A stretch of 64,000 nt of DNA, taken from assembly GCA_026708085.1 (NCBI GenBank), contig JAPOVP010000096.1:1-64000 (forward strand). The letters run 5' to 3'. Numbering within the stretch: the first letter of the stretch is position 1; each line of letters begins with the position of its first letter. The notes beneath the pieces were generated by a model that was not told the DNA's origin, did not search any database, and worked only from the letters and a program-made list of their open reading frames with translations. Positions 36,448-46,524 of this stretch are shown here, piece by piece. The position numbers and the translations under genes are program-made. The DNA comes from Caldilineaceae bacterium (GTDB lineage: Bacteria; Chloroflexota; Anaerolineae; Caldilineales; Caldilineaceae).

Positions 36448-38094
36448 GTGGACAATTCTCTCGCTACGCCAGCGGTGCAGATGATGAAAAACCCCATGGA
36501 CGACGGCTGCAACCTGACACTTACCGGCTTTATGGGCACGGGCAAGACGACCGTGGGTCGCATTCTGGCGGAGCGCATGGGCCGACGTCTCGTCGATATG
36601 GATGAGCAGATCGAGGCCGAGTTCGGGAAACCGATAGCCCAGATATTTGCAGACGACGGCGAGGAGTTGTTCCGTCAGGCCGAGGCGCGGCTCTGTCAGT
36701 CGCTCGCCGCAGAATCCGACTTGATCATTGCAACCGGGGGAGGCGCCCTGGTCAGTGATGAGAATCGGCAGACCATGGAAGCCAGCGGTCCTGTCGTCTG
36801 CCTCGCCGCCGGCGCCGACACGATCCTTGAGCGTGTCGAGACCTTCGAAGACCGCCCGTTGCTGCCAGGTGACCGAGACGAAAAGAGACGGAACATCGAG
36901 AGGCTGCTCCAGGACCGCCGCGCCGCGTACGGGCGGATTCCCTTGCGCGTGCCGACCGACGGCATCGACCCGGAAACTGTTGCCGAGCGGGTGCTCGACA
37001 CACTGGCAGGCAACAGTGAGATCGCTGGAATGACCCGAATCACCGTGCCCACGCCGGAGGGGCACTACCATATCTGCATTGGCGAAGGCACCCTGGCGCA
37101 TGCTGGCCGTCTGCTTTCCAATCGAGAGGTGGCAAAGGGAAAGGCGGCGGTCGTTACGAATGCAGACATCGCAAGACACTTTGCCGATGTCCTGAGTGAG
37201 AGTCTGCACCAGGAGGGCTATACGCCGGTCCTGTGCCTCGTTCCCGAAGGGGAAGCTCACAAGACGCTGGCGACGGTTCAAGATTTGTACGATCAGTTTG
37301 TGGCCGCGGAGCTGGATAGGAAGAGCCCAATTGTCGGGCTGGGCGGCGGCGTTATCGGCGACATGGCCGGATTTGCGGCGGCCACATATTTGCGGGGGGC
37401 GCCTTTCGTACAGGTCCCGACTTCGCTGCTGGCGATGGTCGACGCCTCGGTCGGGGGCAAGACAGCCGTAGATTTGCCACAGGGCAAGAATCTTGTGGGC
37501 GCGTTCAAGCAGCCCGAGATAGTGATAATCGATCCCGAAGTGCTCGCAAAACTTCCGGCAGCTGAGTTTCGTTCAGGGTTGGCCGAGATCGTGAAACACG
37601 GCATTCTGGGCGCGCCTGAACTTTTCCGCCAGTTGGAAGATGAAGGGCCTGCAAACCTGACACAGATGGTCGCCGACGCCGTGCGGGTGAAAGTGGACGT
37701 GGTCATAGAGGATCCGTTTGAGAAGGGGCGGCGAGCGACGCTCAACCTTGGACACACATTTGGCCACGCTATCGAACAGGTAAGCGGCTATTCCCTGCGG
37801 CACGGGGAGGCTGTAGCAATCGGGACTATTGCCGCCGCCCGCATGGCAGTGGCGCTGAACAGCTGCGACGCCCAGACCGCGGGCCGCATCGAGAAATGCC
37901 TGGACAGACTGGAACTGCCGACGAAGACCAGCGGCCTCGATCTGGAAAATGTTTACGCAATGATGTTCAAAGACAAGAAGCGGAGCGGCAGACTGTTGAG
38001 ATTTATCATTCCCCAGGCAATTGGTGATGTGGTTATCATTGACGATCCGGGCGAGCAGATTGTGCTCGATGCCCTGGCCTCTGTATTGACGTAG
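36448..38094 (+). CDS. aroKB: Bifunctional shikimate kinase / 3-dehydroquinate synthase
   Basis: A 548-residue fusion. Residues about 20-190 are shikimate kinase, with the P-loop GFMGTGKTT (Gly27-Thr34), the substrate-binding GGGA element and the lid RPLLPG. Residues 195-548 are 3-dehydroquinate synthase, with GGGVIGDMAGFAAATYLRG, QVPTSLLAMVDASVGGKT, EIVKHG and NLGHTFGHAIE (zinc and NAD sites). It therefore catalyses two non-consecutive steps, 2 and 5. The start is a GTG at 36448 with GGAG eight bases before; an ATG eleven codons in is possible. A Met at residue 195 opens the AroB half, but no strong ribosome site was seen there. Confidence 0.95.
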   Translation: MDNSLATPAVQMMKNPMDDGCNLTLTGFMGTGKTTVGRILAERMGRRLVDMDEQIEAEFGKPIAQIFADDGEELFRQAEARLCQSLAAESDLIIATGGGALVSDENRQTMEASGPVVCLAAGADTILERVETFEDRPLLPGDRDEKRRNIERLLQDRRAAYGRIPLRVPTDGIDPETVAERVLDTLAGNSEIAGMTRITVPTPEGHYHICIGEGTLAHAGRLLSNREVAKGKAAVVTNADIARHFADVLSESLHQEGYTPVLCLVPEGEAHKTLATVQDLYDQFVAAELDRKSPIVGLGGGVIGDMAGFAAATYLRGAPFVQVPTSLLAMVDASVGGKTAVDLPQGKNLVGAFKQPEIVIIDPEVLAKLPAAEFRSGLAEIVKHGILGAPELFRQLEDEGPANLTQMVADAVRVKVDVVIEDPFEKGRRATLNLGHTFGHAIEQVSGYSLRHGEAVAIGTIAAARMAVALNSCDAQTAGRIEKCLDRLELPTKTSGLDLENVYAMMFKDKKRSGRLLRFIIPQAIGDVVIIDDPGEQIVLDALASVLT

Positions 38095-38177
38095 GGATCT
38101 TATCCTGATGTCGCCGCGGCATGGCGTTCACCATAGTGCGGCGACTCGAAATTCGCGCGGCAACAAGATGACTTATC

Positions 38178-38624
38178 ATGACTAAAATCCTGGTACTCCA
38201 TGGCCCCAATTTGAATCTTCTGGGCACGCGCGAACGGTCGATCTACGGCAACGTAACCCTGGAAACGATCGACAAGGAGCTGATCGCTGCTGCCGGAAAG
38301 GAAAACGTAGTTCGCACCTTTCAGAGCAACTCCGAAGGCTCGCTGATCGACGAAATTCACGCTGCGCGGTCCTGGGCCGACGGACTGTTGATGAATCCCG
38401 GTGCGTTCACCCATTACTCCTACGCCATTCGCGACGCGGTGGCCGGCGTAGCCCTGCCCACAGTCGAAGTCCATCTGAGCAACGTCCACAGCCGCGAGGA
38501 GTTCCGTCATCGTTCCGTACTCGCCCCGGTCTGCGTTGGACAGATCAGCGGATTCGGCTGGCGAAGTTATTTGCTTGGACTGCAGGGGCTCTTGTCATTC
38601 ATTTCCGAGAATCAGACCGAGTAA
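38178..38624 (+). CDS. aroQ: 3-dehydroquinate dehydratase, type II
   Basis: A 148-residue type II dehydroquinase, the small dodecameric class that works through an enolate. [18 protein letters not shown] contains the catalytic Tyr23. [31 protein letters not shown] and the substrate-clamping [15 protein letters not shown] with the His-containing RHRS follow. It is separated from aroKB by 83 bases and is the last aromatic gene of the plus-strand operon. Confidence 0.96.
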   Translation: MTKILVLHGPNLNLLGTRERSIYGNVTLETIDKELIAAAGKENVVRTFQSNSEGSLIDEIHAARSWADGLLMNPGAFTHYSYAIRDAVAGVALPTVEVHLSNVHSREEFRHRSVLAPVCVGQISGFGWRSYLLGLQGLLSFISENQTE

Positions 38625-38732
38625 GTCTGGAGCGCAGTTCAACTGCCCTGAGTTGACGCAGTTTCTACCGTGAATCAATCCGGCCGGACCTTTGCCGGCG
38701 ACGCTAGTACAGCCTATTCTCTTGTCTTGCAG

Positions 38733-40073
38733 ATGACTCAGTTTCGTTGGCGCCTATTCTGGACGCTCTCTATCCTCATGGTGCTGATGCTGATGGCCGT
38801 GCTGGCAATGGCATCGGGCCAGACAGGTGCCTCGTCAGCGTTGCTTTCCTCGTCCATCCACACCGACCTTGATCCGCAGGTTGAAACTCTTCCGGCAGCA
38901 GCCCCAACTGCTGTAGCTTTCGCCGACACACGGGCAAATTCGCAGTCATCCCCGGTAGCCCTCGTTGGCACGGTCAAGCTTTGGCACAGCTGGACGGGCA
39001 AGGACGATGACGCCCTGGCAGCTATAGTAGAGCGTTTCCACCAGACCAGTCCAAATATACAGGTGGAGACAGAATTTGTGGAGTACGGCGAATTGGCCGG
39101 AGCTTATACGGTCGCCGTCAAGAACGGAGGGGGGCCTGACCTGATTCTGGCGCCGAATTGGTGGATCCGTGAACTGGCGGCTTCGAAGGTGCTCTTGCCG
39201 ATCGAGAATCAGATAAATGCGCAGGAGCGAGCGCAGTTCATCCCGGCATCCCTAGACAACCTTGTCTGGGGAGGCATATTGTACGGACTGCCGACAGATT
39301 ACGAGCTTGTGGCGCTCTATTTCAACCGCCGGTTGCTGGATGAGACCGACTTGCCAAGCACGGCGGAGGATTTGATCCAAATGGCCGAGGAGTCGCCTTC
39401 GCAGGGCGCTGGCATATACGCGAGTTTCTATCACTTGGCGTGGGGCATCGCGGCTTTCGGTGGGACTCTGTTTGAAGAGGACGGCCGTGTTGTTCTCGAA
39501 CAGTCTGAAGGGACGGCGGAGTTTCTGTCCTGGTTGCAGCGGGCCGACAGCACACCGGGAATATTTGTATCTCTCGACTATGGAATGCTGATGGACCGCT
39601 TCAAAAAGGAAGAGTACGCTCTGTTCATTGACGGACCGTGGAGCATAGGCGAATTGCGCCAGCGATTTGGCGATGACCTTGGCGTTTCCACTTTGCCAGC
39701 CGGCCATTCAGGGCCCGCCAGACCATGGTTGAGCGCAGACGGTGTGTTTCTGAACCCGGCCGCGACCAGCAAGCAGCAGGACCTCGCCCTGACGTTTGCC
39801 CGGTATTTGACAAACGTGGAGAGCGCCTCAACCCTTGCCCGCATCGCAGGGCGCCTGCCCGCGCACAAGGACGCGGGCCTGAATGGAGATGCGCTACTCG
39901 CTGGCTTTGCAGAACAGGCAGTCAGTGCAGTTTCTCAGCCTCACTACCCTGAATTGGACGAGGTTTGGGGCTATGCCAACGACATGATCACTCAGGTTTT
40001 GCGCGGATCGAGGACCCCGGATGAGGCTGTACTTGAGGCTTCGACGCTCATCAATGAAGCAAACGGAAAGTAG
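38733..40073 (+). CDS. Extracellular solute-binding protein (ABC sugar type), orphan
   Basis: About 446 residues. A hydrophobic signal segment (MVLMLMAVLAMASG) has no lipobox cysteine, followed by a Ser/Ala/Thr-rich linker and a type-1 substrate-binding domain. GTVKLWHSWTG, VKNGGGPDLILAPNWWIRELA, YGLPTDYELVALYFN and LFIDGPWSIGELRQRFG match maltose/glycerol-3-phosphate-type binding proteins. No permease or ATPase gene is adjacent, so it may serve a transporter encoded elsewhere. The frame opens with GTG at 38670; the ATG at 38733 gives a normal signal peptide and is preferred, but neither has a good ribosome site. Confidence 0.8.
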   Translation: MTQFRWRLFWTLSILMVLMLMAVLAMASGQTGASSALLSSSIHTDLDPQVETLPAAAPTAVAFADTRANSQSSPVALVGTVKLWHSWTGKDDDALAAIVERFHQTSPNIQVETEFVEYGELAGAYTVAVKNGGGPDLILAPNWWIRELAASKVLLPIENQINAQERAQFIPASLDNLVWGGILYGLPTDYELVALYFNRRLLDETDLPSTAEDLIQMAEESPSQGAGIYASFYHLAWGIAAFGGTLFEEDGRVVLEQSEGTAEFLSWLQRADSTPGIFVSLDYGMLMDRFKKEEYALFIDGPWSIGELRQRFGDDLGVSTLPAGHSGPARPWLSADGVFLNPAATSKQQDLALTFARYLTNVESASTLARIAGRLPAHKDAGLNGDALLAGFAEQAVSAVSQPHYPELDEVWGYANDMITQVLRGSRTPDEAVLEASTLINEANGK

Positions 40074-40292
40074 GCTGGTCTGTCAGGCGTGCAGACGAGT
40101 AGTTTATTCTTACCAAACGAAACAACTCACACGCGACAGGATGATCCCCGGAAGGCGGACTGCGACTGCATGGGTTTCCTCTTGCCTAACAGATGGCCTC
40201 CTGCCGGTGGACCGGTGATTTCCCTTTCCCGTTTGGCCCAACCCGAGCTGGCAGTTGGCAAACGTGTTTTTGCAAACGCCCAAGGATAACAG

Positions 40293-41318
40293 ATGGGCCG
40301 ACTTTCTTTGGAGACCCGCCCACAAAGTATTGTTGCAGGACTATACGACAGGCTTCCTTTTCCCAACATTGGACCACTGCAGGAAGTTGCGCTTGACCTG
40401 GGAATCACCGCGCACGATGGCGATGTCCAGCTGCAGGGGCTGGTCTTTCAGGGCTACTGCGGGCACCAGTTGCTTTTTGAACAGCGATGGTCTGCAAGCA
40501 TAATCCGTCAGCGCACGGGCGAAGAAGATCTGACCATCTCTGCAACCACCGGTTTGGCCGTCCGAAGCTTACACTTTCTTCTGCATGCCTATGAGCGCCT
40601 CACCCACGTCGATATCACTGCAGTCGGCAGAAAGCCGGTAGCGGATGAAGCGGCTCCTGCTGGACAGCAAGTTCAAGCACACTGTCAGGCCCCAGTTACT
40701 TATCATGAGCAACAGACCGACTTCTACTTCCCGTTGGCTGGAGCGTGGTGGGCAGTGCAGGCCGGTGATTGGAGTGACTTCCACAAGACGGAAGTCTACA
40801 GTCAGACTTTCGCATTGGACTTCGTGAAACTGGGATCCGAAGGGCGCACACACCAAGGGGAGGGACGCGATCTTTCCGACCATTACAGCTGGCGTCAGCC
40901 GGTCTATGCGGCAGCAGGGGGCAAGGTAGCCTACGTCTGCTTCGATATGCCGGATATGGCCCCCGGCGCGATTCCTGACCAGGCTGTCATGCGGGGAGAT
41001 TTGCGGCGGCTGTTGGGTAACGCAGTCGCGATCAGTCACGCCAACGGGGAGTTCAGCTACTACGCTCACCTGCAACAGGCCAGCTTGCAGGTCAACGAGG
41101 GGGAGCTGATCCGAAGGGGAGCGCTCCTGGGCAGAGTGGGAAACAGCGGTAATTCGCCCGGGCCGCACTTGCACTTTCATGTGATGAACGGACCCAACCT
41201 TTTCATCGACCAGGGGTTGCCAGTCCAGTTCAGTCACTTTGAGGCCGGCGGCCAATATTTTCACGATCCGATGACGATTCCCACTCGAATGATAGTTGTC
41301 GGGCCGGAAAGGGTATGA
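40293..41318 (+). CDS. M23-family (LytM/peptidase M23B) metallopeptidase
   Basis: A 341-residue protein. The C-terminal half has a LytM-like zinc peptidase fold: an H/D pair in [15 protein letters not shown], the [13 protein letters not shown] strand, YYAHLQQA and the HLHFHV zinc motif within [16 protein letters not shown]. The N-terminal half is a beta-rich domain of unknown family. No signal peptide is visible, which is unusual because most M23 enzymes act on peptidoglycan outside the cell. AAGGA precedes the ATG. The role is therefore uncertain. Confidence 0.8.
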   Translation: MGRLSLETRPQSIVAGLYDRLPFPNIGPLQEVALDLGITAHDGDVQLQGLVFQGYCGHQLLFEQRWSASIIRQRTGEEDLTISATTGLAVRSLHFLLHAYERLTHVDITAVGRKPVADEAAPAGQQVQAHCQAPVTYHEQQTDFYFPLAGAWWAVQAGDWSDFHKTEVYSQTFALDFVKLGSEGRTHQGEGRDLSDHYSWRQPVYAAAGGKVAYVCFDMPDMAPGAIPDQAVMRGDLRRLLGNAVAISHANGEFSYYAHLQQASLQVNEGELIRRGALLGRVGNSGNSPGPHLHFHVMNGPNLFIDQGLPVQFSHFEAGGQYFHDPMTIPTRMIVVGPERV

Positions 41319-41388
41319 ATGAAGTGACATCGCACCAGAGAGCTTTTTGCAGCCAGTCGCCTGGCGACTACAGTGGAACACATGTGAA

Positions 41389-41850
41389 ATGAGTGAAATT
41401 TCAGCGAATGGAGAAGGACCTGGTGAAGCCCCGCTCTATTACCGCCTGGACGACGAACAGTACGAGGAACTGGTTGACGCCGTTGCCGGGGAAAGAGTTA
41501 TGAGCTTGGCTCTATGGGAGGAATCGGTTAGCGATGAAGGCGGAGTGCGACCACCGCCGGACCAACGCTTACTGTTTGATCTGGACCTCTATCTGGAAAA
41601 TAGGATGCTGCTGGCGTTGTACGGTGCGGCAATTTACAGTGATCCCGAAAGCAGTCCTTTGCGCGGCTGGCAACGGACTGGTAAAATAGTGCAAACTTTG
41701 ATCAGCACCGGCATCTGGTTGGACGAAATCGCGGCGACTGATGAGGACGAGTTGGTACTTATCCTTAGCCGAAACCATGTACCGCAGCTGTATCTGAATG
41801 TGAGTGGCTGGACTGTCGAGGATTGGGAGAACCTGCCCGGCGAGCAGTAA
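41389..41850 (+). CDS. Uncharacterised acidic protein
   Basis: A 153-residue strongly acidic soluble protein with no membrane segment and no family I recognise. A helical central part (LLFDLDLYLENRMLLALYGAAIY) is followed by a C-terminal strand-rich half ending in SGWTVEDWENLPGEQ. The frame opens upstream at a TTG (41347), but the ATG at 41389 is the more natural start; a ribosome site is not evident. It lies 70 bases after the M23 peptidase gene. Confidence 0.5.
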   Translation: MSEISANGEGPGEAPLYYRLDDEQYEELVDAVAGERVMSLALWEESVSDEGGVRPPPDQRLLFDLDLYLENRMLLALYGAAIYSDPESSPLRGWQRTGKIVQTLISTGIWLDEIAATDEDELVLILSRNHVPQLYLNVSGWTVEDWENLPGEQ

Positions 41851-41993
41851 CTCCTCCTTGGGGCAAAACTACCAATAGGACTCCGTCATAGGCGGAATCT
41901 GACGATTCGCACATGAGTCAGCGCCCTTCCTCCTTGACTGGTAGAGGCGTTGTAAAGTATCAGCCGTTACGACCCGACCGGGGAGGGTTCACG

Positions 41994-42539
41994 ATGACAA
42001 TTCTAACTGCTACAAGCGTCGCCCAGACAGGCACGGAACGCTGGAAGGCGTCGCTCTACGCTGCCCTGGCCGCGGCGGTAGTGTCGCTCCTTATGGTTCT
42101 GCTTAAGGGCGTACCCGTCCTTGGGGCCCTACTGGGTATCGTGATCGGAGCCGCTCCCATTGCCGGCTACGACTTTGCACGGGGTGCGCTTGGCCAGAAC
42201 TGGCGCCCCATAATTGGCGGGCTGATAGGCAACATAGCCTTTGTAATTGGCGTCGCCCTCCCTGCGGTATTCACAGATAACTTTGGCTATGTCGTTGTCG
42301 GTCTCCCCATCAGTATTATCACTGTGATCCTGTGGCCCATTGTCGTTGGCGCGATGAGCCCGAACCAGTCGATCTGGAAGCTTCTTCTTGCCAGTGTCAT
42401 TGGGCTGATTCTTGCCTGGATCGTATCCTTTTTCGCTGCCGGGCAGGATCCGACCAGCTGGCCTAGCCTCACGTCGATTCTGTTCTGGGCAGTATGGGGC
42501 GGTACGGTTGGCGCGGCCTTGAGCGCTTGGAGCAAGTAA
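41994..42539 (+). CDS. Uncharacterised integral membrane protein
   Basis: A 181-residue protein with about five hydrophobic helices and very short loops (AALAAAVVSLLMVLLKGVPVL; LLGIVIGAAPIAGYDFARG; IGNIAFVIGVALPAVF; and two more). No known family is recognised. GGGAGGG seven bases before the ATG at 41994 fixes the start, although the frame is open to 41913. It may be monocistronic, lying between an acidic hypothetical protein and a PucR-type regulator. Confidence 0.68.
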   Translation: MTILTATSVAQTGTERWKASLYAALAAAVVSLLMVLLKGVPVLGALLGIVIGAAPIAGYDFARGALGQNWRPIIGGLIGNIAFVIGVALPAVFTDNFGYVVVGLPISIITVILWPIVVGAMSPNQSIWKLLLASVIGLILAWIVSFFAAGQDPTSWPSLTSILFWAVWGGTVGAALSAWSK

Positions 42540-42706
42540 CGAGCGATACGAATCACAGAACGTGCTGTACGATTTTTGAAATGATAGACTTGGCTCAGCG
42601 GGCGGATCACAGCGCCCGCTGATTCAATTCTGGACGGTTTGACGGAGGCAACTTACATCAGCCCATGCGCTGAAAGCAGCGTGAGACGTTCAGCCTGGCT
42701 CGGCCT

Positions 42707-44362
42707 ATGTATCGCGACGCGACTACGCTTGAAGAAATCTATCGGCTGGCACTGCCGCAAGGATCGCGGCTACTGTTTGGGGAAGAGTTGCTTAATCGGC
42801 CCGTAAGTTGGGCATGCAGCCTGCGCCCCAGTCCCCCGGCATTCCCCAATCTTGAAGGCGAAGAGTTGGCTCTGATCGACGCCAACCAACTGCGCCAGTT
42901 CAACCCTCAAATGCGCTTGGATCGGGTCGTGAACAGCTTGCACCAGGCGAGCATCTCCGCAATTGGCGTGATGGGTAACGTTTCGCTGGAAGCCGTCGTC
43001 GCCGCCGAGCAGAACCAGATTCCACTCATTGCCCTCCCGGATTCCGAACCCCTCCTCTCAGTCGAACGGACCGTGATCCGCCTCATCGTAGACCGCGGCG
43101 GATATCTTGCCGCCAAAGCCGCCGACTTGCAGCGGGAGCTGACGCAAATCGAATTGGATGGCGGCGGGATGGAGATGATGGCGGAGCTTCTGGCTAGCTT
43201 CTCCGAACAGCCGGTACTCTTCCTGAAAGATGAAGGAACGCCGATTGCGGTCGCCGGTCTCGAAGAGTTGACCGAACAACACAAACGGCGCGTGTTGGCG
43301 TCCTTACCGAGTCGTACAACATTGCGAAGTTGGCTGGCCGCCAAGTTCGGTACAGAGCCATCAGAAAACACAGAGCTGACCGGCATTCTTTCGATCGATA
43401 GCAAGAACCACTACCGCGAGATGGTAGTCAGTCCGGTAATCGTCGCTGAACGTGTCGAAGGGTATTGCCTCCTTCTGAGGTCGGATTCCGGCAATTCAAA
43501 GGAAATCTCCACAATAGAGAGACTCGCTGTACTCCAGGGAGCAGGCGCGGCAGCCCTGGCATGGAGCCGTGAGCAGGCTGTAGGGGCAGTCGAAGAGAAG
43601 ATGAGGGCCGTCTTTTTGGACGAGTTGCTGGCAACCGAAATCGCTGACGAGGAGGCGTGGATTCAGCGCGGGCACTCGCTTGGCTTCGACCTGACACGGC
43701 CTCACACGGCCTGGCTGATTCAGGCAGAAGGCATCCAAGATTGGCCGAATGCACTGCGCCAGTATCTTGCCGCGAAGCAGGATCCCATTCTGCTGTCTGT
43801 CCGTGCTGAAGTGGCGCTTCTATTCTGGCCGTGCGACAACCCCAAGAGCGGGCGGGATTTCAAGACAGTTGCCAACGGCCTGGTAGAACACTTCACCTCG
43901 ACTTTTCAGAGGGCTTCACTTGTGATCGGTATCGGTCGCCCGGCAGCCTCCGTAAGGGAGTGGCTGCGCAGCCTGGAGCAGGCGCGTGAGAGCTGGCGAA
44001 TGGGCAGTTCATGGCAGGCCTCGCCGGTGACCTACTTCGGAGACCTGGGACTATATCAATTGTTAACCGGACTAGGTGGAAGCGGTGAGGCGAATCGATT
44101 CTTTCGTAAGACTGTGGAACCACTGGTCTCGCATGATGAAGAACACAACGCCGAACTGGTTGAGACGCTTGAGGCCTTTTTTGCCTGCCACGGCAATCTC
44201 AGCCAGACCGCAGCCTCATTGCACATCCATCGCAACACACTGACGTACCGCTTGCAGCGCATCGCCGGCATCACCAGGATGGACCTGAACGATGCCGACG
44301 CGCGTTTTTCGCTGCAACTTGGTCTCAAACTGCGCCCTGTAATGCAGAACCGAATGCATTAG
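42707..44362 (+). CDS. PucR/CdaR-family transcriptional regulator
   Basis: A 551-residue regulator. The N-terminal PucR domain (about residues 1-130) is followed by a central GGDEF-like/GAF-like region and a C-terminal PucR-type helix-turn-helix (GNLSQTAASLHIHRNTLTYRLQRI), which binds DNA. Such proteins usually activate purine, amino acid or sugar-acid catabolic genes in response to a ligand. It ends 29 bases before the convergent end of trpA. No obvious target operon adjoins it, and the upstream region lacks a strong ribosome site. Confidence 0.83.
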   Translation: MYRDATTLEEIYRLALPQGSRLLFGEELLNRPVSWACSLRPSPPAFPNLEGEELALIDANQLRQFNPQMRLDRVVNSLHQASISAIGVMGNVSLEAVVAAEQNQIPLIALPDSEPLLSVERTVIRLIVDRGGYLAAKAADLQRELTQIELDGGGMEMMAELLASFSEQPVLFLKDEGTPIAVAGLEELTEQHKRRVLASLPSRTTLRSWLAAKFGTEPSENTELTGILSIDSKNHYREMVVSPVIVAERVEGYCLLLRSDSGNSKEISTIERLAVLQGAGAAALAWSREQAVGAVEEKMRAVFLDELLATEIADEEAWIQRGHSLGFDLTRPHTAWLIQAEGIQDWPNALRQYLAAKQDPILLSVRAEVALLFWPCDNPKSGRDFKTVANGLVEHFTSTFQRASLVIGIGRPAASVREWLRSLEQARESWRMGSSWQASPVTYFGDLGLYQLLTGLGGSGEANRFFRKTVEPLVSHDEEHNAELVETLEAFFACHGNLSQTAASLHIHRNTLTYRLQRIAGITRMDLNDADARFSLQLGLKLRPVMQNRMH

Positions 44363-44391
44363 GCGGGGGGCGGGACTGCTCTTCCCTTCTC

Positions 44392-45201
44392 TTACCCGTC
44401 CACCCCTCCGTGGCTGCCGGCCGCCAACTCCTCCGCCAACGTAGATACGGCGTCGACGCCCGCCTCCGCGCCGGCGGCTTTCACCAGCGCCGAACCGACG
44501 ACGACTCCCTCGACGATCTCGGACACCCTTGCGGCCTGCGGGCCGGTACTGATCCCGAAGCCGACCGCCAAGGGCAAGTCGGTGTGACGACGCACGCGTT
44601 CAACGAAGGCGGGCAGATAAGTCGGCAGCTCATCGCGAGCGCCGGTGATTCCGGTTACGCTCACGAGATAGATGAAACCTGTGGAATGCCGGGCAACCGA
44701 CTTTATGCGCTCTTCGGTGCTGGTGGGGGCAAGCATGTAGATAGTGGCCAATCCGGCAGCACGACAGGCAGGCTCCAGTAGCTCCGACTCTCCTGGCGGC
44801 AGATCGGGGACGATCAGCCCGTCGATTCCGGCACTGGCCGCGGCTTTTGCAAAGCGCTCTTCCCCGAAGGCAAGAATTGGATTGTAGTAGCTCATGGCGC
44901 AAAAGGGCGTGTCAACGCCCTGGTCACGCAGCTCGCGCGCCATCTTGAGGCAGTCGGCAACGGAAGTGCCGCCAACGAGCGCCGCATAGGTGGCCGTCTG
45001 AATTGTCGGCCCGTCGGCCAGGGGGTCGCTGTGAGGTATGCCAAATTCGACGATGTCCGCGCCGGCTCTCGCCAGGGCAGCGACTACCTCCAGAGACTGC
45101 TGCCGGGTGGGATAGCCCATGGCATGGTAGGGCATGAAGGCAGCGGCGCCAGTCGTTTTCAGTTGGCGAAAGACCTGCTCGATCCGTTCGACGCCCTTCA
45201 T
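44392..45201 (-). CDS. trpA: Tryptophan synthase alpha subunit
   Basis: A 269-residue barrel subunit that cleaves indole-3-glycerol phosphate to indole. The signature [18 protein letters not shown] (usual form has F for H) and the catalytic Glu/Asp positions are present, along with [15 protein letters not shown] and the GFGISTG phosphate site. It is the last gene of the minus-strand aromatic operon, 29 bases after trpB, so the Trp pathway is split: trpE-G-D-C-F on one strand, trpB-A on the other. Confidence 0.96.
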   Translation of the reverse strand: MKGVERIEQVFRQLKTTGAAAFMPYHAMGYPTRQQSLEVVAALARAGADIVEFGIPHSDPLADGPTIQTATYAALVGGTSVADCLKMARELRDQGVDTPFCAMSYYNPILAFGEERFAKAAASAGIDGLIVPDLPPGESELLEPACRAAGLATIYMLAPTSTEERIKSVARHSTGFIYLVSVTGITGARDELPTYLPAFVERVRRHTDLPLAVGFGISTGPQAARVSEIVEGVVVGSALVKAAGAEAGVDAVSTLAEELAAGSHGGVDG

Positions 45202-45230
45202 CTTTCACCTCTCGCCCGAAGCTTGCCCAT

Positions 45231-46481
45231 CTATCTGTCTCCTCCGATTGTCTGCATGACCGTACCCAGATCCTTGTCGCCGCGTCCGCTGAGATTGACC
45301 AAAATCACCTGGTCCCGGGCCATCTGCGGGGCCAACTCCAACACGTAGCCGATGGCATGTGCACTTTCCAATGCAGGGATAATCCCTTCCAGTTCGCACA
45401 GTGCACTGAATCCCTTGAGAGTCTGTGAATCCGTGCAGTAGGTGTATTCCGAGCGTCCCACATCTCGAAGCCACGCGTGCTCCGGGCCCACGCTGGCGTA
45501 ATCCAAGCCAGCAGAAATCGAATGGGTCAGTGCAATTTGTCCGTCACTATCTTGAAGCACGTAGCTCTTGGTACCCTGAAGTACGCCGAGCCGGCCCCGC
45601 TCAGGGTCTGCGAAACGAGCGGCATGGGCCCCGTCTTCGATTCCGTGTCCGCCTGCCTCAACGCCGATTAGTCGAACACTTTCCTCCTCAAGAAATGGAT
45701 GGAAGATGCCTATGGCGTTACTGCCTCCGCCAACGCAGGCTACGATCGCATCGGGCAGCCGGCCCGGGCCGCCTTCAGCGGGATCCTGCATTTGGCTGTG
45801 GGCCTCTGTGCCGATGATGGACTGGAAATCCCGGACCATGGCAGGGTAGGGATGGGGGCCAAGTGCGCTGCCCAGCAGGTAGTGGGTGGTTTCTACGTTT
45901 GTAACCCAGTCTCGGATGGCTTCATTGATGGCGTCCTTAAGCGTCTGCGAGCCGCTGTCGACCGCTCGCACCTCGGTACCGAGGAGCTGCATGCGAAAGA
46001 CATTGGGCTTCTGACGTTCCATGTCCACCGTGCCCATATAGACAATGCATTCGATTCCCAACAGCGCAGCCGCTGTGGCGGTGGCGACGCCGTGCTGGCC
46101 GGCGCCAGTTTCGGCCACGATGCGCGTTTTGCCCATCTTGCGCTTCATCAGCAGGGCCTGACCCAAAGCATTGTTGATCTTGTGGGCGCCGGAGTGGGCG
46201 AGGTCTTCCCGCTTCAGGTAGATCTGGGCTCCGCCTAACTCTTCACTCAGGCGGCGGGCATAGGTCAGTGGGGTCGGACGTCCAACGTACGTGTGCTGCA
46301 GATGGGCCAGCTCAGCCATGAACTCCTGGTCAATGCGGGCGTTCAGGTATGCTTCTTCCAGTTCGTCCAGAGCCGGCATGAGCGTCTCCGGCACGTACTT
46401 GCCGCCGTACGGGCCGAAACGCCCCGTCTCATCCGGAACAGCGCTGAAGTTAACAGGTGTCGATGTTGTCGAAAGAGTCAT
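45231..46481 (-). CDS. trpB: Tryptophan synthase beta subunit
   Basis: A 416-residue PLP enzyme condensing indole and serine. The PLP lysine lies in [15 protein letters not shown], the glycine-rich phosphate loop is GGGSNAIG, and [19 protein letters not shown] is the substrate region. [21 protein letters not shown] at the N-terminus identifies the TrpB1 class that pairs with TrpA. The frame is open upstream to 46613, inside aroE, but the ATG at 46481 with AGGAA before it gives the standard length. Confidence 0.97.
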   Translation of the reverse strand: MTLSTTSTPVNFSAVPDETGRFGPYGGKYVPETLMPALDELEEAYLNARIDQEFMAELAHLQHTYVGRPTPLTYARRLSEELGGAQIYLKREDLAHSGAHKINNALGQALLMKRKMGKTRIVAETGAGQHGVATATAAALLGIECIVYMGTVDMERQKPNVFRMQLLGTEVRAVDSGSQTLKDAINEAIRDWVTNVETTHYLLGSALGPHPYPAMVRDFQSIIGTEAHSQMQDPAEGGPGRLPDAIVACVGGGSNAIGIFHPFLEEESVRLIGVEAGGHGIEDGAHAARFADPERGRLGVLQGTKSYVLQDSDGQIALTHSISAGLDYASVGPEHAWLRDVGRSEYTYCTDSQTLKGFSALCELEGIIPALESAHAIGYVLELAPQMARDQVILVNLSGRGDKDLGTVMQTIGGDR

Positions 46482-46524
46482 CAGTTCCTCGCATTCGGTC
46501 TTGTGACGGGTACCCATTGGACCG

